A DNA stretch of 64,000 nt from Flammeovirga pectinis (GTDB taxonomy: Bacteria; Bacteroidota; Bacteroidia; Cytophagales; Flammeovirgaceae): contig NZ_CP034562.1 of NCBI RefSeq assembly GCF_003970675.1, positions 2,108,001 to 2,172,000 on the forward strand, given 5' to 3'. A program made the position numbers and the translations under genes. This document shows positions 54,356-62,763 of the stretch, piece after piece. Below the pieces are notes generated by a model that worked only from the letters and a program-made list of their open reading frames with translations, searched no databases and had not been told where the DNA came from. Position 1 is the stretch's first letter; each line of letters begins with the position of its first letter.

Positions 54356-57300
54356 TTATTTTTTAATAAATTGAGCATTATATATAATCTCACCTCCATT
54401 AATAACTCGAATAAAATAGTTACCAGATTTTAATTCTCTGATATCAATATTCTTAGTATCAAACTGATGTTTTGGGACAATTACACTTCCTTTTGTATCG
54501 ACAATACTATATTCATACTGCCCTATTGGAAGGTTTTTGATCTCCATAAAATCACTTGATGGATTTGGATAAATAGACAACTCTTGTTCTAACGAAATAA
54601 TTGCACTTACAATACAATTACTAATTCTAACATTTGCCGTTTGTGTGTTAGAATTTCCACAATCATTAGATGCATTGACAGATACTTCATGATCTCCGTC
54701 AGCTACGCTCGTAAAATTAACTACTATCTGATCTAAGCTAAGAGAATCTACAATTACAGCACCTGTAGGTAAAGTCCAACTAACTGTATTTGCTTGATTT
54801 AAGATGGATACAGTTAAAGTGTCGTAAGATGATTTACATAATTCCGATGGCAAATCAATACCTTCTATCACAGGACTATTATTTACATTGACTGTTAAAC
54901 TTAAAGTATCCGAAATATGACAACCATTACTTGCTACATATTTTATTGTTTCAACTCCATAAGTATCATCTGCAAAGTGGAAAGAAAGACTGGCTAAATT
55001 GGTATCTCCACTTGGAACAACATTACCAGAATAAATCCAATGATGATTTGCCACATTTTTAGTACCTACTGCAGATATACTAAACTCATTATCGTAGCAA
55101 CCAGCCGTTTCAGATAATTCTAATCTATCTGTGATTACATTACCATCATGAATATTAAAAGTGTAGAATGTAGGGCTTGAACTAAAACAATTTCCTTGTC
55201 CTTTTACACTAATTTGGAAATCACCAACTGTAAGCATACTGACATCAAGAACTAATGTATCATTATTAGATGTTCCTACTTTTATCGCTTCATTTGGATA
55301 CGTCCAAAGTAAAGGTGTGTCATCATGATTTTCAGCATAAACTTTAATTAGTTCTGAACTATTACCACAAATAGCATTTGTACCTGTTAGGAGTACTTTC
55401 TTAATTTCCTTTACTGTGATATCTACAAAAGCAGTATCTGTTGATAAATTACAACTTGTACCATTACTAGGTATTTTAGTAGTAACTCCTATTGTAAATG
55501 TTCCACCCTCATTAAAAACTAAACTAGGTTGTTTACTTATACCATGAGAAACAAGAGTTACTGCATTTGGTAAGATCCATTCAAAATCAAATCCATAACC
55601 ACCATTAAACTCTGCTTCTAAGTTGATTTCCTGACCTGCACAAACATTATTATTAGCTGTTTTAATACCTGACATAGCATAAGGAGTATAATAGTAGATG
55701 GTATCTGTATTAATTAAAGAAGACCCCCCGCATGCATCATAACCCCAGACTCTAATTTGGTTAGGTCCCTCTTTTAATGGTAAAGTAACCTCTATATCAT
55801 TTTGATTATATACTTCCCAAGCATTTGTGGTTTCATTCCATGGATAAACAAATAATTTATTAACATGAGAAACATCTTTAATACGAGTATCTTTATGCGG
55901 GAAATCCCACATCATTTGTGAAATATTTGAAGGACGATTATCATAAGTAATTACTCCACTAATCTTGTCTGAACAGTAAATATTTTCATCAATTTGATGA
56001 TTCGTTGTTTCTGAATATGGAGTAAAAGTAAAGTCTATTTCAGAAGGATTGTATACATCTATAGTAAAGTGATATTCTGTTGAATCAATTGATCCACAAC
56101 TATTTTCAACATAAGCTGTAAGGGTATGATCCCCAAAACCAATCCCTTGCAAACTAAGTTGTATTTTATGCTTATCATTATCCCCGACAACAACGGCTCC
56201 ATTTGGGATTTTCCAACGGTAGCTATCTGCTAACTGAACTCCATCCATTTCAAAGTTAGCAAAGGCAATTTTACAAGTAATACTTTGTTGTGTTTTGATG
56301 GTATCAATGCTTACACTTTGTACCTTTTCAAAGTTAGTTGTAACAGGGGTAGATGAACCACAACTGTTTGTATTACTAAGATCAAGAGTATATTTTCCTA
56401 TACTTAAATTAGATATATCCAAAGTCATTGTTGTATCACTTTGACTAATAATAGAGGTATTAGTAGGTAGGTTCCATTGATTTGAGTTTCCTCTTATAGT
56501 TTTAAAGTTGAAAGTTAAAGCATTACCTGTACAATTGACAGAAGAAGGGTCAAGTGCTAATGAAGTTATACCAGGAACAATACAATCAATAATTGGTATG
56601 GTATTAAGAGGATGACCTCCAGTATTTTTATCAAGATTTAGTAATACTTCATAGGATGATGTATTTGTTGTAAACTTGAAAAGAGTTCCTAAATGATGTG
56701 AACCACCATCAAATGTCACACCATATAATACTCCATTATCTTCTAATAAGCCTCCTTTTGGGTGTCCTCCATCTGTATCACCATCAAAATGTTTTAATAC
56801 AGAAAGTTGACTACTATTGATATCATATTTAAATAAAACACCTTTATTAAAGTTACCTCCTAATGAAGTCATGCCATAAAGATTTCCATCGCTAGCTTCT
56901 AATAAACCACTTGAAGGAGAAGACCCCGTAAGTGAATCAAATTGATGTAGACTTTGCATTGCTTTTGTTTGATAATCATAAGAAAATAAGGTTCCTAAAT
57001 TATTTGTACCCTTTTTTCTCATCATACCATACACCAAGTTATTTTGAGCCAAGATCATATGATCTCCAAAATTTTCACCATAGGTATCTACATCATTAAT
57101 AAAAGTTTCTTCACCAAAATTTTCAAAGGTCTTAGTATTTACTTTACCAATTCTATTATCTACAAAAACAAGTGCAGTATCACCGTCAATCTCTAATAAT
57201 GAAATATTAGTGTAATAGGGATGTCGATTATAAAAGTTACCTTGATCATCAACCCTTTCATGCTTAAATTTCATTTGCAATGAGCTTCCTGTTTTATGAT

Positions 57301-58936
57301 CACCTGCAGTATCGATTGCAGTAAAAGCCCCTCGATAATATTCATAATACTGTCGAGTTTCAGCATAATAATTAACTTGTTTTCGATTATACAGATCGGA
57401 ACTGAAAATGAATTTTCCTTCAGAATTAATATAATGTCTTGTAGAAGGGGAATTACTATGAGCTATTTGTCCACCTACATTAAATGAATAAGCGTAATGA
57501 GCATCTTCAACGGTTGAAAAACCATCTATGCTAGGATTGTATTTTAGAATTGCTCCTTGATCAGATTTGGCGCCTGTTTGGGCTGAGACATAGTACTTAC
57601 TATCATTAATTTTAGTGATTTCTCCTGATAGGGTATTACCGCCATTCGTCTTAAATTCTATTAAATTTTTAAATTCGCCAGAATTGACATCAAAGGAGAA
57701 TAATCCACCACTACCATTGAGCTCAAGAGTACTATAACCTCCAATCATTAAACCAGCATCTGTAATAATATAATCATAGGCATTGATTGTGCTTTTATCA
57801 ATCGTATATAACTCGGAATAAGAAGGGGAGTTAGATGAAGCATCTTCAATTTTGTAAATGACACTCCAACCACTATTATTATGAACTGCTTTATAATCTC
57901 TAATACCATATAAAACACCATTGAGAGAGGTAGGAATTGATTCCATCCAACCATCATATGGAAATGCGTATTTAATTTCACTGTTATGAGCACTTGGTTC
58001 AATATATTGTAAAACACCACCATTCTTTGCACCGCCTCCTAGAGCAGTAGCATAAAGTTGATTAAATGAAGTTTTTGTAATTCCTTGATAAGTTGTTCCT
58101 TCAACATCTGTTTCTAAAATTTTTAAAACTACTCGGAATTCTTTTTTTACGATGTTGTAAGCGTATATCCCTCCAGAAAAACCTCTAAATTCATTTTTCT
58201 TTGTGGTGCCGTAAATCTCATCTCCGTGCATAACAATAGGTCCCCATGGTCTATACATCCCTCCTATATAATCATCATAAAAATTATAAACCCTAAAGAT
58301 TGTATTATTTGAAAGATTTACTCCATAGATTGTTCCTGTGTCCTTTGCATGACCATTCCCAGAAGTACTTGTACCATAAAGTGTATTGTCATTTTCACCA
58401 ACTATAAGTGGACTGGATTGTAGGTGTTCATTATTAAAATGCACTAAGAAAGACATTTCATCAGTAGAGAGATCATATTTATAGACTGCTCCCCAACCAT
58501 AATCTCCTCCATCTCTTGTAACACCATACAAAGAACCGTTGTGGTGAAGAGGTTTGAAACGAGGGTTATTGGGGAGAGGTATGCCAAACTCTCCATCAAT
58601 TCCAAAACTATAGAGCATTGCAACATTGCCTGTCTTTAAATCATAAGAAAATAAAGCACCTTCATCATAATCACCGCCACTAAGTGTAGTTACATAAATA
58701 GTAGTATTATCCCCTTGAGTAATTCCAAAGAATTCTGATCCATCAAGATCTAAACTAGGGTTAAGTGAATTTATAGAGGTAATGTTTTCAAAAGCATTGG
58801 TTCCTAAGTTGAAATGAAGGATACCTCCAGCCCCTTTTGTACCACCTGTAGTAGTAGGAGTTAAAATGTAAGGCTGTGCAATGGTAGTACTAAATGCGAA
58901 GAGTAAACTGGAAAATAAAAGAATAAAGTGTTTCAT
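54356..58936 (-). CDS. Giant secreted GloVer-repeat / PKD-like protein with T9SS sorting domain
   Basis: 1526 residues. A signal peptide (cleavage near TIAQP) leads into repeated GloVer units (TIGR03803 type, pattern LYGxTxxGGxxxxGxLFxY), about residues 30-340 and 620-770, with related strands between them. From ~780 to ~1440 there are several PKD/Ig-like domains, with Cys at their ends and NSCGSS- or NDCGNS-like turns. Residues ~1455-1526 are the type IX secretion sorting domain (SIYPNPSSDFMEIKN ... LKSGNYFIRVI), which directs export to the cell surface or medium. Likely an adhesin or cell-surface structural protein. An IS element lies 102 bases upstream. Confidence 0.9.
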   Translation of the reverse strand: MKHFILLFSSLLFAFSTTIAQPYILTPTTTGGTKGAGGILHFNLGTNAFENITSINSLNPSLDLDGSEFFGITQGDNTTIYVTTLSGGDYDEGALFSYDLKTGNVAMLYSFGIDGEFGIPLPNNPRFKPLHHNGSLYGVTRDGGDYGWGAVYKYDLSTDEMSFLVHFNNEHLQSSPLIVGENDNTLYGTSTSGNGHAKDTGTIYGVNLSNNTIFRVYNFYDDYIGGMYRPWGPIVMHGDEIYGTTKKNEFRGFSGGIYAYNIVKKEFRVVLKILETDVEGTTYQGITKTSFNQLYATALGGGAKNGGVLQYIEPSAHNSEIKYAFPYDGWMESIPTSLNGVLYGIRDYKAVHNNSGWSVIYKIEDASSNSPSYSELYTIDKSTINAYDYIITDAGLMIGGYSTLELNGSGGLFSFDVNSGEFKNLIEFKTNGGNTLSGEITKINDSKYYVSAQTGAKSDQGAILKYNPSIDGFSTVEDAHYAYSFNVGGQIAHSNSPSTRHYINSEGKFIFSSDLYNRKQVNYYAETRQYYEYYRGAFTAIDTAGDHKTGSSLQMKFKHERVDDQGNFYNRHPYYTNISLLEIDGDTALVFVDNRIGKVNTKTFENFGEETFINDVDTYGENFGDHMILAQNNLVYGMMRKKGTNNLGTLFSYDYQTKAMQSLHQFDSLTGSSPSSGLLEASDGNLYGMTSLGGNFNKGVLFKYDINSSQLSVLKHFDGDTDGGHPKGGLLEDNGVLYGVTFDGGSHHLGTLFKFTTNTSSYEVLLNLDKNTGGHPLNTIPIIDCIVPGITSLALDPSSVNCTGNALTFNFKTIRGNSNQWNLPTNTSIISQSDTTMTLDISNLSIGKYTLDLSNTNSCGSSTPVTTNFEKVQSVSIDTIKTQQSITCKIAFANFEMDGVQLADSYRWKIPNGAVVVGDNDKHKIQLSLQGIGFGDHTLTAYVENSCGSIDSTEYHFTIDVYNPSEIDFTFTPYSETTNHQIDENIYCSDKISGVITYDNRPSNISQMMWDFPHKDTRIKDVSHVNKLFVYPWNETTNAWEVYNQNDIEVTLPLKEGPNQIRVWGYDACGGSSLINTDTIYYYTPYAMSGIKTANNNVCAGQEINLEAEFNGGYGFDFEWILPNAVTLVSHGISKQPSLVFNEGGTFTIGVTTKIPSNGTSCNLSTDTAFVDITVKEIKKVLLTGTNAICGNSSELIKVYAENHDDTPLLWTYPNEAIKVGTSNNDTLVLDVSMLTVGDFQISVKGQGNCFSSSPTFYTFNIHDGNVITDRLELSETAGCYDNEFSISAVGTKNVANHHWIYSGNVVPSGDTNLASLSFHFADDTYGVETIKYVASNGCHISDTLSLTVNVNNSPVIEGIDLPSELCKSSYDTLTVSILNQANTVSWTLPTGAVIVDSLSLDQIVVNFTSVADGDHEVSVNASNDCGNSNTQTANVRISNCIVSAIISLEQELSIYPNPSSDFMEIKNLPIGQYEYSIVDTKGSVIVPKHQFDTKNIDIRELKSGNYFIRVINGGEIIYNAQFIKK

Positions 58937-59045
58937 AGAAGTATAGGATTACATTAGATTGCCTTTGGGTTTTTAAAAATGATTAATAAGTTCTATACCT
59001 TTTAATCATTTCCTTATATAAGATAAATTAAAAGATGTCTTTAAT

Positions 59046-59059
59046 CAATACTTCGGTAA
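59046..59059 (+). repeat. Left terminal inverted repeat of the IS
   Basis: CAATACTTCGGTAA, exact reverse complement of the right end. It lies at the transposase 3' side. Confidence 0.92.
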
Positions 59060-59072
59060 AATAATATATTTT

Positions 59073-60278
59073 TCAAGCAGCAATTTGACCTAATTTTCGA
59101 ATCATCTCAAATTGCTGTTTATTTTTTTCAACATCTACATCAATTCGAAATACACTAAAAATCTTTTTTAGTATTAACTCATTGAAATAGAGTGTTTTTA
59201 TGTTAGCCATTGAAAAGGGTCCTCTTTCCTTTTTTTCTTGATTGATCCAATGAAAAGCCTTAGCAATTGAGACAGAAGTAAGTGCCATATTAGTATGAAA
59301 ATGAATTTTATTTTTACTTATTCCTTGACAACCTGTAAGACTTGTATGCTGTTTTGCATCTCGAAAAAGAAATTCTATGTGAAAACGTAATCTGTAATAA
59401 TTGAAAATTTGGAAGGCCTCTTGATTTAGATCTGTTGAAAAGAATATTTTTTGCTTGAGCTTTTGATTTTTAAATTGAACAAGTGCAATCATTACTTCTC
59501 TTTTTAAAGCAACGCTATAAATTTTTGCAGAGTACAAATAATATAAGTCTGTATCATCTTCTAACTGAAAAATATCGAGATCAATATTTTTCCAGTCTAC
59601 TTTTCCGTTGAATTTTTTAGGTCTACCGCGTTTTCCTGTTTTTGGTCCTTCAAATAAATACCTTGCATTCATATCACCTCTAAATCGACTAAGTACAGTA
59701 AAGCCAGCCTCATCTAATGGTCGAACAAACTTTTCTTTTGCAAAATAAGCATCAGCTACAACATACTTAGAATGCGTCAATAATTGCTCTTTATGTGTAA
59801 GCAAAGTGGATGCATAATGGTCAACTAAACTCATGCCTTTCTCCTTTAATTCTGTAATTGAAGGCGTTTGGATTGCATCATAATGAAAGGCATTACGACT
59901 TTCTACATCAACAATTCCAATACCTGATAAATCCAATCCTTTTTGAGCTTTACCAGCACATCCGGACCAATATTTCCCTAAACCATAGGTTTTCTTACCA
60001 CTTTTACTGAGGTAAACAGGATCGAAAGCTATTATTTTTTCATCACCACAATGTTCATTGATCAAATGATGATTAAATTCTGAAAAAGAAAAACCTGATT
60101 CGAAATTATTTCGGTAAGTTTTTTCACTATATGAACCATACCTTGATAACTGAAGAAAATTAATTTTCCCCTTGATACTCAAGAAGAGTATAAAACATTC
60201 TGTTAAAAAGTTGACTTTACTTTTTCTTAAGTCAGACATTTTTGATAATATTGGTCCTATGAAAGCTCTGCTTTCCAT
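59073..60278 (-). CDS. IS4-family DDE transposase
   Basis: 401 residues. The catalytic triad can be assigned to Asp86 (IIAFDPVYLS), Asp176 (YVVADAYFAK) and Glu302. The IS4 signature Y-(2)-R-(3)-E-(6)-K is exact: Tyr295, Arg298, Glu302, Lys309 in YRLRFHIEFLFRDAKQ. An insertion of strands between the second Asp and Glu, as usual for this family, spans ~195-285. The frame is full length with no stop or shift, so the enzyme is probably functional. Confidence 0.95.
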   Translation of the reverse strand: MESRAFIGPILSKMSDLRKSKVNFLTECFILFLSIKGKINFLQLSRYGSYSEKTYRNNFESGFSFSEFNHHLINEHCGDEKIIAFDPVYLSKSGKKTYGLGKYWSGCAGKAQKGLDLSGIGIVDVESRNAFHYDAIQTPSITELKEKGMSLVDHYASTLLTHKEQLLTHSKYVVADAYFAKEKFVRPLDEAGFTVLSRFRGDMNARYLFEGPKTGKRGRPKKFNGKVDWKNIDLDIFQLEDDTDLYYLYSAKIYSVALKREVMIALVQFKNQKLKQKIFFSTDLNQEAFQIFNYYRLRFHIEFLFRDAKQHTSLTGCQGISKNKIHFHTNMALTSVSIAKAFHWINQEKKERGPFSMANIKTLYFNELILKKIFSVFRIDVDVEKNKQQFEMIRKLGQIAA

Positions 60279-60348
60279 AATTAGCTGTTTTTTGTTGGTA
60301 GGACTTCAAAAATACAGCTTTTTATGTTTTATAGGGATTTTGAAAAAA

Positions 60349-60362
60349 TTACCGAAGTATTG
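60349..60362 (-). repeat. Right terminal inverted repeat of the IS
   Basis: TTACCGAAGTATTG, reverse complement of the left end; it lies 70 bases beyond the transposase start codon. Confidence 0.92.
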
Positions 60363-60591
60363 CTTTAATCAAAAGCACTATTATTAAACTGTTTTTATTA
60401 CTATTAAAAGCTCCTATTGTTCAGTGTTATACTCAAATACAATGAAATTTATCCTATTCCTTTTTTCTTAAAAGATACTCTCTAGTGGTTAAATCACTTA
60501 AAAACTATTATTTTGTTTTAGGTTGCCCCAAAAAAATGGGTTAAATTAATACTAGAAATCAATAATCATAAAGAAAAATACAGACATTGGA

Positions 60592-62097
60592 ATGAAACTA
60601 TTTACAACACAACAAATTAGAGATTGGGATATTTACACTATTAAAAATGAACCTATAGATAGTATTGATTTAATGGAAAGAGCTGCCAATCGGTTAACAG
60701 ATTGGTATTATGAAAATTGTGAAAGGTATACTGATATTACTTTCTTTTGTGGTGTAGGTAATAATGGTGGTGATGGTCTTGTTATGGCACGCTTACTTCA
60801 CCTCTTACACTTTAATGTTAAATGTTATATTGTTCATTTTAGTGATAAAATATCTGAGGATTTTAAGCAAAACCTCTCAAGGCTACCAAAAAATGTACCT
60901 TGTTATGATATTAAAGAAGATAGTGATGTTCCTGTTATAAACGATGAAACAGTACTGGTTGATTGTATTTTTGGGTCTGGCCTTTCTAGACCTCCAAAAG
61001 GAATTACACAAAAAACCATTATTGAAATCAATAGATCGAATAATCCTGTAATTGCCATTGATATTGCCTCTGGTTTATATGCAGATCATTACTCTACCCA
61101 TTTTCAGACAATTATTGAAGCAGACATTACGCTTACATTAGAAGTGCCCAAATTAGCAATGTTGTTTCCTGAAAATGATAAGAATGTTGGTGAGTTAAAT
61201 ATTATACCAATTGATTTAAGTAAAAAATTTAAAGAAGAAACACCTTCTAATTACTTTTTTACTACTCATAAAAATGCACAAGAAATATACCGACCAAGAA
61301 AGCGTTTTGATCATAAAGGTAAGTTTGGAAATCTTTTAATTGTTGGTGGATCAAAAGGTATGATAGGTGCCGTACAATTGGCTACAAAAGCTGGTTTAAG
61401 AGCTGGTGCAGGTAAAACAACGGCTTTAGTTCCCGCATGTGGATATGAAATTATTCAAGCTACTATTCCTGAAGCAATGTGTATATCAGACCCATCAAGA
61501 AACCATATTGTAGCCTCAACTTTAGTTTCTAAATATTCTGCTATTGGTATTGGGCCTGGAATTGGACAGCATGAACAAACGCAAAAGGCGGTGCGCTCTA
61601 TTATTGAAGATGCTGAAAAGCCAATTGTATTAGATGCTGATGCATTAAATATGTTATCCGAAAATGATGAATGGTGGTCGTTAATTCCAGAAAATTCAAT
61701 TCTTACTCCTCACTTAGGAGAGTTTGAACGTCTTGCGGGAATTCAATTTATTAATTCTTTTGATAGGTTGGAAGCTGCCAGTAAAATGGCTAAAGAACAC
61801 AACGTAATTATTGTACTTAAAGGAGCCAATACAGCTATCTGTTTACCTAACGGACAAATTCATTTTAACTCTACAGGTAATGCAGGTCTTGCCAAAGGTG
61901 GTAGTGGCGATGCCTTACTTGGTATTATTAGTAGCTTATTAGCACAAAAATATAAACCTTACGAAGCGGCAATCTTAGGTGTTTATTTACATGGAAAAGC
62001 TGGAGATTATGCTTCGGCAGATAAAGGTTTTGAATCTATGGTTGCTTCTGATGTTATAGAAAGCCTAGGAAAAGCATTTTTTGAGTTATTAAAGTAG
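60592..62097 (+). CDS. nnr: Bifunctional NAD(P)H-hydrate epimerase / ADP-dependent dehydratase
   Basis: 501 residues. Residues 1-~210 are the YjeF_N epimerase domain (FFCGVGNNGGDGLVMARLL, VDCIFGSGLSRPP, IAIDIASGLYAD), and ~225-500 the ribokinase-like dehydratase domain (GNLLIVGGSKGMIGAVQLA, GIGPGIG, VLDADALNML, LTPHLGEFERL, and AKGGSGDALLGII with the catalytic Asp440). The two domains repair damaged NAD(P)HX: the first interconverts R and S epimers, the second dehydrates the S form using ADP. A fused gene is normal in bacteria. Ends at a terminator. Confidence 0.95.
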   Translation: MKLFTTQQIRDWDIYTIKNEPIDSIDLMERAANRLTDWYYENCERYTDITFFCGVGNNGGDGLVMARLLHLLHFNVKCYIVHFSDKISEDFKQNLSRLPKNVPCYDIKEDSDVPVINDETVLVDCIFGSGLSRPPKGITQKTIIEINRSNNPVIAIDIASGLYADHYSTHFQTIIEADITLTLEVPKLAMLFPENDKNVGELNIIPIDLSKKFKEETPSNYFFTTHKNAQEIYRPRKRFDHKGKFGNLLIVGGSKGMIGAVQLATKAGLRAGAGKTTALVPACGYEIIQATIPEAMCISDPSRNHIVASTLVSKYSAIGIGPGIGQHEQTQKAVRSIIEDAEKPIVLDADALNMLSENDEWWSLIPENSILTPHLGEFERLAGIQFINSFDRLEAASKMAKEHNVIIVLKGANTAICLPNGQIHFNSTGNAGLAKGGSGDALLGIISSLLAQKYKPYEAAILGVYLHGKAGDYASADKGFESMVASDVIESLGKAFFELLK

Positions 62098-62112
62098 AAC
62101 ATCAGTTATGAA

Positions 62113-62156
62113 ATTAAGAGCGAGTGAAATTAGTTCTTCTCGCTCTTTTTTAATGC
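62113..62156. terminator. Terminator between convergent genes
   Basis: AAGAGCGAG pairs with CTCGCTCTT around a 12-base loop and is followed by T6. Confidence 0.85.
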
Positions 62157-62158
62157 TT

Positions 62159-62590
62159 TTAAAGTCTAAAACCAATCCCAAAACTTAGTGTAAACATTTT
62201 TCTACTAAAATAGTAATCTCCGTTTACTTGTAAACTCATACCATCTTGTAACCCATGAGAATACCCTCCTCCGAGTGCAAAGTCGGTTTGATTAACCAAG
62301 ACACCTTTCATACTAAAATGAAATTCTGGCACAATATAAATTCTGTTTCCTAAAATTAGGGAGTGCTTGTCTGTAAGGTACTCGTACCCTGCTGTAAGCG
62401 CCATGTTGCCACTCATAAAGAAATTCAGTTCTGCATTTCCATAGAAATACGTTCCTTTATCACCTCCAAAAGTAGGCCCTATACTTCCAGAAAGTTCTAC
62501 CCTCCCGTTCCCACTTTTTTGTGACGATTGTGCACTTATAAATTGACTAGTTAAAGCTATTGTTGAAATTAGTAGTAATATTTTTCTCAT
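62159..62590 (-). CDS. Small outer membrane beta-barrel protein
   Basis: 143 residues with a signal peptide (cleavage near ISAQ) and alternating amphipathic strands throughout (GNAELNFFMSGNMALTAGYEYL, RIYIVPEFHFSMKGVLVNQ, MFTLSFGIGFRL as final aromatic strand, shown in part). The size suits an eight-stranded barrel of the OmpA/OmpW kind. No ligand or partner can be assigned. Divergent from the peptidase gene at 62764. Confidence 0.72.
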   Translation of the reverse strand: MRKILLLISTIALTSQFISAQSSQKSGNGRVELSGSIGPTFGGDKGTYFYGNAELNFFMSGNMALTAGYEYLTDKHSLILGNRIYIVPEFHFSMKGVLVNQTDFALGGGYSHGLQDGMSLQVNGDYYFSRKMFTLSFGIGFRL

Positions 62591-62763
62591 TGTTGATCGT
62601 TAATAGTACATACAAAGCTATACAATCAAAATGTTTGAAAATCTTAAAGATGGTATTGGTTGCAATACATTAACAATCAAAGTAAAGCTGATAGGTATTG
62701 TATCAAGTGTTTTTCATAAATTCACCCATCAATTTATTATCACAAATAAACAACTTCCCACTA

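Larger units (their letters stand above)
59039..60369. mobile_element. IS4-family insertion sequence with 7-bp target duplication
   Basis: The element spans 59046-60362 (1317 bp). Its ends are perfect 14-bp inverted repeats, CAATACTTCGGTAA at 59046-59059 and TTACCGAAGTATTG at 60349-60362. The flanking 7-bp direct repeat CTTTAAT occurs at 59039-59045 and 60363-60369. One transposase gene fills it. Intact ends, intact gene and perfect target duplication point to a recent insertion. Removing it restores a continuous intergenic sequence upstream of the giant T9SS gene. Confidence 0.93.

Noticed and set aside
60172-60387. + strand frame across the right end of the IS
   Set aside because: It runs opposite the transposase start and through the inverted repeat; no protein-like pattern.
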